Below the pieces are notes generated by a model. That model did no database searches. It worked only from the letters and a program-made list of their open reading frames with translations, and was not told the origin of the DNA. Source: an uncultured Collinsella sp. (GTDB lineage: Bacteria > Actinomycetota > Coriobacteriia > Coriobacteriales > Coriobacteriaceae). From it: a stretch of DNA of 35,030 nt. Both the position numbers and the translations under genes were made by a program. Positions 24,115 through 30,666 of this stretch are shown piece after piece (the first letter of the stretch is position 1; each line of letters begins with the position of its first letter). The stretch spans positions 1-35,030 of the forward strand of contig UQID01000025.1 of assembly GCA_900541045.1 (NCBI GenBank). Reading direction: 5' to 3'.

Positions 24115-24902
24115 TGGAAAAACCGCACATCGATACAGCTTTTGGTGAAGTGCCGGCCGACCTTGCGTCGCCGGCGCTTTACCGTATCGACGCTGCCCAC
24201 CATCCCCGAGTCGATCGTGCCGAGATGTTGCGTTACCTGGGCTACGGCGGCCAGCAGATTGAGCCCGAGCTAGCGCAGCGTATTGAGTTTGTCGTTGAAC
24301 GTCTGGAACTGGACATTGAGCCCCGTGGCGTGCGCCGCGTGTTTGCCGTCGATGCCACGGGCGTCGACGAGCAGGGCGAGCCTTGCATTCGCTTGGTTGG
24401 CACCAACGTTGAGCTGCGGGGTCGTGATATCTATCGCCACCTTAAGGACGCCTGCTTTGCCGCACTCATGGCATGCACCCTCGGCATGGACGCCGAGCGT
24501 CGCCTGCGAACCACGGGAGCCCAGCAGCCCCTTGAGGGAGCCGTGCTCGATGCCGCATGCTCTGCCTATGTAGAAGCTGCCGTCGAGCAGATGGACCAGC
24601 AGGTCAAGGCCGCGGCCGCTGCACACGAGCTCGCCGGCAACTGGCGCTTTAGCCCCGGCTACGGCGACTGTCCGCTTACGGCCCAGCGCTCGATCGTCGA
24701 TGCGCTCAACGCCACGCGCCTCATCGGCCTTACCGTCACGCCCACCTGCCTGCTCATGCCCACCAAGAGCGTGACCGCAGTGATTGGCCTGTTCGACGGC
24801 GAGGTCCACGACGCCCAGAGCCGCCCCACCTGCAATATCTGCCGCATGCGCGAGCACTGCCGCTTCCGCGCCGCCCACACCACCTGCTATTCCAGCCACT
24901 AG
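24114..24902 (+). CDS. Free-standing methionine synthase reactivation (AdoMet-binding) protein
   Basis: A 262-residue protein corresponding to the C-terminal reactivation domain of cobalamin-dependent methionine synthase, which uses S-adenosylmethionine and reduced flavodoxin to rescue oxidised cobalamin. The diagnostic segment is WRFSPGYGDCPLTAQ (177-191), the counterpart of the AdoMet-binding motif in MetH, followed by IGLTVTPTCLLMPTKSVTAVIG (described by its ends at 204 and 225). The extreme C-terminus has four cysteines (C240, C243, C249, C258) that could bind a metal or cluster. The partner MetH, 10 nt downstream, lacks this domain, so it must act in trans, as described for the Thermotoga maritima TM0268/TM0269 pair. 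Confidence 0.88.
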   Translation: MEKPHIDTAFGEVPADLASPALYRIDAAHHPRVDRAEMLRYLGYGGQQIEPELAQRIEFVVERLELDIEPRGVRRVFAVDATGVDEQGEPCIRLVGTNVELRGRDIYRHLKDACFAALMACTLGMDAERRLRTTGAQQPLEGAVLDAACSAYVEAAVEQMDQQVKAAAAAHELAGNWRFSPGYGDCPLTAQRSIVDALNATRLIGLTVTPTCLLMPTKSVTAVIGLFDGEVHDAQSRPTCNICRMREHCRFRAAHTTCYSSH

Positions 24903-24911
24903 GAGCCCCCG

Positions 24912-27470
24912 ATGTTCACCCCGCTTATTACTCATAATTCGGATGGTGCCGCGCTGGCGGCGCCCGTCAATGCCGCACGCTGCAACGGCGCTGTGTACAA
25001 GCCACGCACGATCGACGACCTGCGCATTAAGGACGATCGCCTGCGCGCCGCCATCGAGGGCACGGGGCACCTGCTGTTTGACGGCGGCATGGGCACCATG
25101 CTGCAGGCTGCCGGCATGAAGGCCGGCGCCCTGCCCGAGCTGCTCAACTTTGAGGAGCCCGAGGTTATCACCGATATCCAGCGTCAGTATGTCGAGGCCG
25201 GCTGCGACGTGATCACCGCCAACACCTTTGGCGCCAACGCCCACAAGCTCGACGGCGCCGCCACCGTGGCAGATGTCTTTGCCGCCGCTGTCGCCTGCGC
25301 CCGCGAGGCCGGCGCCCGCTACGTCGCCGGCGATATCGGCCCCATCGGCGCGCTGCTTCGCCCCTTGGGCACCCTGAGCTTCGACGAGGCCTATGACCTC
25401 TTTGCCGAGGAGGTGCGCGCCGGCGTCGACGCGGGCGTGGACCTCTTTATTATCGAGACCATGACCGACCTTGCCGAGATCAAGGCGGCCGTCCTCGCCT
25501 GCCGCGAGAACTCCGACCTGCCCGTCTTTGCCACCATGACCTTTGAGGAAGACGGTCGCACCTTCTTGGGAACGAGCCCCGAGGTCGCCGCCATCACGCT
25601 CGACGCCATCGGCGCCGACGTTTTGGGTATCAACTGCAGCCAGGGCCCGGCCGAGCTCCGAGGGCTCGCCGCACGTATGCTCACCGTTACGGACAAGCCC
25701 GTTATGGTGCAGGCTAACGCGGGACTGCCCCGCGTGGACGACGACGGCAATACCGTCTTTGATATCCAGGCCCCCGAATACGCCGAGGCCGTCGCCGGCA
25801 TGATTGAGGACGGCGTGAGCGTCGTGGGTGGCTGCTGTGGCACCACGCCCACGCACATGGCGGCACTTCGCACCCTCATCGACAACCACACGCCCAGCCC
25901 ACGTCACCGCAAGCCCAGTATGTCGGTCACGAGCGCCCAGACGGTCGTGGACCTTCCCTGTGACGGCCACAAGATCGCCGTCATCGGCGAGCGCATCAAT
26001 CCCACCGGCAAAAAGCGCCTGCAACAGGCCCTGCGCGACGGCGACCTGGACTACGTCGTGAGCCAGGGCATCAGCCAGCAGGAACAGGGCGCCGACATCC
26101 TGGACGTCAACGTAGGCCTGCCCGAGATCGACGAGGTCAAGATCATCCAGCAGGCGACCGAGCAGCTCCAGGGCTCCACGCTGCTGCCGCTGCAGATCGA
26201 CTCCACCGACCCCGCAGCCGTCGAGGCAGCCGTGCGCCGCTACGCCGGCAAGCCCATCATCAACTCGGTCAATGGCAAACAGCAAATCATGGATGAGATC
26301 TTTCCGCTGGTCGCCCATTACGGCACCAACGTCGTCGGCCTCACGCTCGATGAAGGCGGCATCCCCGATACCGCCGAAGCTCGCTTCGCCATCGCCGAGC
26401 GCATCGTGGCCGAGGCCGCCCGCTACGGTATTGGCCCGGACCGCATCCTCATCGACTGTCTGGTCATGACCGCCTCGACCAATCAACGCCAGGCCGAACA
26501 GATCCTGCGCGCCATGTCCCTGTGCAAGGAGCGTCTGGGCGTCAAATGCGCGCTCGGCGTGTCGAACATCAGCTTTGGTCTGCCTGCCCGCCCGCTGCTG
26601 GGCTCGGTCTTTTTGGCTGCCGCTTTTGGCGCGGGCCTGGACGCCCCCATCATGAACCCGGGCTCCAAGCGCTTTATGGATACCGTCTACAGCTATCGCG
26701 TGCTGAGCGTTGAGGACGAGGGCTCGACCGGATACATCGAGCGCTACGCCGGCTGGACCGATCCGTACAAGATCGCCGCGAATCCGGCGGCGGCTCAGGC
26801 GGTATCGACCGACGCCGCGCCCGCTGCTGGCACCACCGGCACCGACGGCAACGACGACCCGATTCGTCGCATGGTCGTCTCGGGCCGCAAGGGCGAAATC
26901 GCGGCCGAGACCGAGCGTCTGCTGGCAGACCATGACGCCATGGACCTCATCAACAATCACTTTATCCCCGCCCTCGACGAGGTTGGCGTCCTCTTTGACC
27001 AGGGCAAGTTCTTCTTGCCGCAGCTTATGGCCTCGGCCGAGGCCGCGCGTGTGGGCTTTGACACCATCAAGCGCCTGATGCCCGCCGGCGAGATTGCCGA
27101 CAAGGGCAAGATCTGCGTGGCCACCGTTAAAGGCGATATCCACGACATCGGTAAGAACATCGTCAAGATGCTGCTCGATAACTACGGCTACACCGTCTTT
27201 GATCTGGGTCGCGACGTCGACCCGCAGGAGGTGCTCAAGACCGTCAAGGAACGCGACATTAAGCTCGTCGGCCTCTCGGCGCTTATGACTACCACGGTCG
27301 TCGCCATGGAGGAGACCATCAAGCTGCTTCATGCCGAGGTGCCAGGCGTCAAGATCATCGTAGGCGGTGCCGTGCTCACCCCCGAATACGCCAAGCAGAT
27401 CGGCGCTGACTACTACGCCAAGGACGCCGCCGAAAGCGCGCGCATCGCCGAAGAGGTCTTTGGGCAGTAA
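24912..27470 (+). CDS. metH: Cobalamin-dependent methionine synthase lacking the reactivation domain
   Basis: Transfers the methyl group of 5-methyl-THF to homocysteine through cobalamin. The 852 residues cover the homocysteine domain (about 50-330; zinc ligands C242 in GINCSQG and C308/C309 in GGCCGTT), the pterin domain (about 350-610; IGERINPTGKKRL) and the cobalamin module (about 645-852; helical cap, then DIHDIGKN with the cobalt-ligating H744). The C-terminal AdoMet-binding domain of E. coli-type MetH is missing and supplied by the gene upstream. About 50 residues precede the homocysteine domain, longer than usual. The ATG follows TAGGAGC. A hairpin lies just after the stop. Confidence 0.95.
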   Translation: MFTPLITHNSDGAALAAPVNAARCNGAVYKPRTIDDLRIKDDRLRAAIEGTGHLLFDGGMGTMLQAAGMKAGALPELLNFEEPEVITDIQRQYVEAGCDVITANTFGANAHKLDGAATVADVFAAAVACAREAGARYVAGDIGPIGALLRPLGTLSFDEAYDLFAEEVRAGVDAGVDLFIIETMTDLAEIKAAVLACRENSDLPVFATMTFEEDGRTFLGTSPEVAAITLDAIGADVLGINCSQGPAELRGLAARMLTVTDKPVMVQANAGLPRVDDDGNTVFDIQAPEYAEAVAGMIEDGVSVVGGCCGTTPTHMAALRTLIDNHTPSPRHRKPSMSVTSAQTVVDLPCDGHKIAVIGERINPTGKKRLQQALRDGDLDYVVSQGISQQEQGADILDVNVGLPEIDEVKIIQQATEQLQGSTLLPLQIDSTDPAAVEAAVRRYAGKPIINSVNGKQQIMDEIFPLVAHYGTNVVGLTLDEGGIPDTAEARFAIAERIVAEAARYGIGPDRILIDCLVMTASTNQRQAEQILRAMSLCKERLGVKCALGVSNISFGLPARPLLGSVFLAAAFGAGLDAPIMNPGSKRFMDTVYSYRVLSVEDEGSTGYIERYAGWTDPYKIAANPAAAQAVSTDAAPAAGTTGTDGNDDPIRRMVVSGRKGEIAAETERLLADHDAMDLINNHFIPALDEVGVLFDQGKFFLPQLMASAEAARVGFDTIKRLMPAGEIADKGKICVATVKGDIHDIGKNIVKMLLDNYGYTVFDLGRDVDPQEVLKTVKERDIKLVGLSALMTTTVVAMEETIKLLHAEVPGVKIIVGGAVLTPEYAKQIGADYYAKDAAESARIAEEVFGQ

Positions 27471-27495
27471 CACAACGGAAACAACCGAGCACCAA

Positions 27496-27533
27496 AACGT
27501 GCCGCACGCGCCACTTGGCACGTGCGGCACGTT
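27496..27533 (+). terminator. Perfect 13-bp hairpin after metH
   Basis: AACGTGCCGCACG (27496-27508) and CGTGCGGCACGTT (27521-27533) form a perfect stem with a 12-nt loop. The run after it is AGAATAG, not U-rich, so this may be a terminator of the U-less type or a leader structure of the next gene. Confidence 0.5.
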
Positions 27534-27578
27534 AGAATAGACAAGACTATGCTCGTTTTGGCAGATAGGAGTGCAAGG

Positions 27579-28943
27579 ATGGCGATCACGCCCGCAGAAA
27601 TCGCGGAAACCCGCGGCATGGTTGAGGAGCAGAACCTCGACATCAGGACCATCACCATGGGTGTTTCGCTCATGGGTTGCGGTGACGAGAACCTCGACCG
27701 CATGTGCACGAAGATCTACGACCACGTGACGCACACGGCTGAGCACCTGGTCGAGACCGCCGAGAACCTCGAGCGCGAGTACGGTATCCCCATCGTCAAC
27801 AAGCGCGTTTCCGTCACCCCGGTGGCACAGATCGCCGCGTGCTGCAAGGATGAGGACCTCACCCCCATCGCGCATGCCCTCGACCGCGCGGCCGAGACGC
27901 TCGGCATCGATTACCTGGGCGGTTTCTCCGCACTCGTCCAGAAGGGCATCGGCGACGCCGACCGCCGCGTCATCCAGTCCATCCCCCAGGCGCTTGCCAC
28001 CACCAGCCGCGTCTGCTCCAGCGTCAACGTCGCCAGCCTGCGTGCCGGCATCAACATGGACGCCGTGCTCATGGCGGCTCAGACCATCATCGATGCCGCC
28101 AAGCTTACGGCAGACGAGGATTCCGTTGGCGCCTCCAAGTTTGTCTGCTTTGCCAACATGGTCGAGGACTCCCCGTTTATGGCGGGCGCCGTCCACGGCG
28201 GTGGCGAGGCCGACGCCGTCATCAACGTAGGCGTCTCGGGCCCCGGCGTTATGGCGGCAGCCCTGGAGACGCTGCCCGATTCCGCATCGATGATGGAAGT
28301 CGCCGAGAAGATTAAGCAGACCGCCTTTAAGATCACCCGTGCCGGCGAGCTCATGAGCCGCGAGGCCGCCCATCGCCTGGGTGTCGAGAAGGGCATTGTC
28401 GACCTGTCGCTGGCTCCCACGCCCGCCATCGGCGACTCCGTCGCGCGTATCCTCGAGATCATCGGCGTGGGCACCTGCGGTGGCCCCGGCACGACCTGCG
28501 CGCTCGCCATGCTCAACGATGCCGTCAAGAAGGGCGGCGTCATGGCCAGCTCCAGCGTGGGCGGTCTCTCGGGCGCCTTTATCCCCGTGTCCGAGGACGC
28601 CGGCATGATTGCTGCCGTCGAGGCCGGCGCACTTTCGCTCGAGAAGCTCGAGGCCATGACCTGCGTGTGCTCCGTTGGCCTGGACATGATCGCCATCCCC
28701 GGCGACACCCCAGTCGAGACCATCGCCGGCATCATCGCCGACGAGATGGCCATCGGCGTCATCAACAACAAGACCACGGCCGTGCGCGTGATTCCCGCTA
28801 TCGGCAAGGGCGTGGGCGACTGCGTTGAGTACGGCGGTCTGTTCGGCCGTGCGCCCATCATGCCGGTGAACCCCAACGCCGGCACCGTGCTCGCCCACCG
28901 TGGCGGACGCTTCCCGGCGCCGCTGAACTCGCTCAAGAACTAG
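27579..28943 (+). CDS. UPF0210 / DUF711 (PFL-family) protein
   Basis: A 454-residue cytosolic protein of the UPF0210 family, fold-related to glycyl-radical enzymes but without a known activity. It matches the usual length and conserved blocks: ETRGMVEEQNLDIRTITMGVSL at the start (ends at residues 11 and 32), GGFSALVQKG, FVCFANMVEDSPFMAGA, VSGPGVMAAA, GTCGGPGTTCA and VNPNAGTVLAHRGGRFPAP at the end. In many genomes it follows a small ACT-domain gene (UPF0237); none is present here. The ATG at 27579 has AGGAG upstream; earlier in-frame starts fall in the hairpin. It ends shortly before the 134-bp inverted-repeat element. Confidence 0.93.
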   Translation: MAITPAEIAETRGMVEEQNLDIRTITMGVSLMGCGDENLDRMCTKIYDHVTHTAEHLVETAENLEREYGIPIVNKRVSVTPVAQIAACCKDEDLTPIAHALDRAAETLGIDYLGGFSALVQKGIGDADRRVIQSIPQALATTSRVCSSVNVASLRAGINMDAVLMAAQTIIDAAKLTADEDSVGASKFVCFANMVEDSPFMAGAVHGGGEADAVINVGVSGPGVMAAALETLPDSASMMEVAEKIKQTAFKITRAGELMSREAAHRLGVEKGIVDLSLAPTPAIGDSVARILEIIGVGTCGGPGTTCALAMLNDAVKKGGVMASSSVGGLSGAFIPVSEDAGMIAAVEAGALSLEKLEAMTCVCSVGLDMIAIPGDTPVETIAGIIADEMAIGVINNKTTAVRVIPAIGKGVGDCVEYGGLFGRAPIMPVNPNAGTVLAHRGGRFPAPLNSLKN

Positions 28944-28960
28944 CTGAGGGGGACTGGCGA

Positions 28961-29094
28961 GGAGCCCCGGGGAGGGCAAATATATAAGGTCGCCTGCTCG
29001 GACAGTCCTGACTCGCACGGAGAGCACATTAAGTGCTCTCCGGCTCGTGCGGAACTCGCGATCGACCTTATATATTTGCCCTCCCCGGGGCTCC
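28961..29094. repeat. 134-bp inverted-repeat element with 32-bp perfect arms
   Basis: The arms 28961-28992 and 29063-29094 are exact reverse complements over 32 bp (outer end GGAGCCCCGGGGAGGG, inner AAATATATAAGGTCG). Inside is a second perfect stem of 10 bp, CGGAGAGCAC (29018-29027) and GTGCTCTCCG (29033-29042), with loop ATTAA. The remaining 317-bp gap has no gene apart from the start region of the methyltransferase. No target-site duplication is obvious at the flanks. It could be a miniature transposable element, a strong bidirectional terminator, or a structured RNA. Confidence 0.85.
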
Positions 29095-29260
29095 CGCACA
29101 ACGGGACCTCAGTTGGGTTCTATCCCGTATGGCAGTCGCTTCGCTCCTGCCCGCCTTGGTTGTGAGGGCGGTTTGGCGTTGGATCGGTTCTTTCTGATAT
29201 ATGCTGGTTGCGGCTCTTCTTTTGGGAGGAGTCGCTTTTTTGTTGTGAGGGAGATGGCCC

Positions 29261-30148
29261 GTGGCTGATGATTTGATTCGTTCTGAGCTGCTTTCTGCTG
29301 ATTGGAATGGCGAATGGATGCGCCTGCAGGCTGGTCGGCGGCGGGCTGATGATTCTTTTGAGTGGGATAAAAGGGCTCGGCATTTTCGGCCGTTGGAGAC
29401 TGCTCCGTATGCCCGGGATTTTATAAAGCTGTTGGCGTTAAAGCCTGGTGAATCCGTGCTGGATATGGGGTGTGGGGCTGGGTCGATTGCTATTCCGCTT
29501 GCTCAGGCTGGGCATCCTGTGATTGCTGCTGACTTTTCCCCTGCTATGTTGGGCACGCTTGATGCTGGCATTGAGTACTATGGGCTCGAGGATCGCATTA
29601 CGCCGCTTGAGCTTGCTTGGGATGATGATTGGGATTTGGTTGGACCGGTCGCAAAAGCGGTGGATGTTGCCTTTGCCAGTCGCTCTGTCACCACGACCAA
29701 CCTAAAAGGCGCACTTGCCAAGCTTGATCGAACGGCTCGTCGGCGTTGTGCCGTTACGATGGTCGCCAACTCGAGCCCGCGTTATGACCTGCACTTGATG
29801 AATGCCATCGGCGCCTCGGTTACCTGCAGCAATGGTTTTGTGTACGCCTTTAACATCCTTATTCAGATGGGTGCACTGCCACAGGTCACGTATTTTGAAT
29901 CACCCCGCCGCGACACCTTCGATAGTCTCGAGGCAGGCGTGGCAGACTTTTCTCGCATGCTCGAGCACGGCAACGAGGACAAGATCGACCGCCTGCGCAA
30001 CTATATCGCCCACCACATGATCGAGAACCCGCATGCCGGTGAGCCGGGATCCAAGGGCGTACCGCAGGGACGCTACATGCTCGACCACATCCGCAAAGTC
30101 CGATGGGCGTTTATCGCCTGGGAGCCGGTCTCCGTACCCCGCCCGTAG
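29261..30148 (+). CDS. Class I SAM-dependent methyltransferase
   Basis: A 295-residue Rossmann-fold methyltransferase of unknown substrate. Motif I is VLDMGCGAGSIAIPLA (66-81), followed by VIAADFSPAML (motif II region) and a motif with DVAFASRSVTT. The start is GTG at 29261 with GAGGGAG upstream; an ATG at 29253 is out of frame and soon stops. Codon use changes inside the gene: up to about 29660 codons mostly end in T or G (gctgatgatttgattcg), while the rest is C-ending like its neighbours. This suggests the 5' part came by recombination from a different background. It is followed by yhbY after 158 bp. Confidence 0.85.
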   Translation: MADDLIRSELLSADWNGEWMRLQAGRRRADDSFEWDKRARHFRPLETAPYARDFIKLLALKPGESVLDMGCGAGSIAIPLAQAGHPVIAADFSPAMLGTLDAGIEYYGLEDRITPLELAWDDDWDLVGPVAKAVDVAFASRSVTTTNLKGALAKLDRTARRRCAVTMVANSSPRYDLHLMNAIGASVTCSNGFVYAFNILIQMGALPQVTYFESPRRDTFDSLEAGVADFSRMLEHGNEDKIDRLRNYIAHHMIENPHAGEPGSKGVPQGRYMLDHIRKVRWAFIAWEPVSVPRP

Positions 30149-30306
30149 CCCATCTAAAGCTTGCATCGTCTTCCCGCCCGGCATCCGCATTCTTTGCGAA
30201 CTGGGCAAACATGCCCCACACCGTGCCGTTCCTGCGCTATCGTGGGACAGCTCACGTAGATTAAGGCCCCATTGCGGGGCGCCCCATACATAGAAAGCGA
30301 GAACCC

Positions 30307-30606
30307 ATGGCACTGACAGGAGCCCAGGTCAAGCAGCTTCGCAGCATGGCCCATCACCTCAACCCCGCCATCATCATCGGTAAGTCCGATGTCAACGAGG
30401 GCACCGTCGAGCAGACGGTCGCCTACCTGGAGAAGCACGAGCTCGTTAAGTGCTCCGTGCTGGACGGCTCCAGCCTTTCTGCCCGCGAGGCCGCCGAGGA
30501 GCTCGCCGAGCGCTGCCACGCCGACGTCGTTCAGGTTATCGGCCGCAAGTTCTCGCTGTATCGCGAGTCCTCGCGCAAGGATATCGAGAAGATCAAGCTC
30601 GTCTAA
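30307..30606 (+). CDS. yhbY: YhbY-type (CRS1-YhbY domain) RNA-binding protein
   Basis: A 99-residue single-domain CRM protein that associates with pre-50S ribosomal particles. It begins LTGAQVKQLRSMAHHLNPAIIIGKSDVN, the hallmark of the family (LTskQRk.Lra.aH.l.pv..iGK), and keeps the C-terminal VQVIGRKFSLYRES strand-helix with the basic patch for RNA. Full length for the family. Upstream in the leader is a small GCCCC-ATTGC-GGGGC hairpin (30266-30280). It ends at a strong terminator whose U-run overlaps the stop codon of the convergent regulator gene. Confidence 0.93.
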   Translation: MALTGAQVKQLRSMAHHLNPAIIIGKSDVNEGTVEQTVAYLEKHELVKCSVLDGSSLSAREAAEELAERCHADVVQVIGRKFSLYRESSRKDIEKIKLV

Positions 30607-30633
30607 AACCGACTGGCCATACCGAGTAGCCTG

Positions 30634-30666
30634 CGGGCGTCCGAGTGATTCGGGCGCCCGTTTTTT
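30634..30666 (+). terminator. Terminator of yhbY
   Basis: CGGGCGTCCGA (30634-30644) pairs with TCGGGCGCCCG (30650-30660), one mismatch, then TTTTTT. The tract overlaps the last codon of the convergent gene, so the hairpin may also slow transcription from the other side. Confidence 0.85.

Noticed and set aside
24270..29099. A 1609-codon open frame on the minus strand across metH and the UPF0210 gene
   Set aside because: It lies antisense to well-supported genes with clear motifs. The uninterrupted frame is a by-product of strong GC-ending codon bias, and its translation is low-complexity (His/Gly/Val/Asp-rich).
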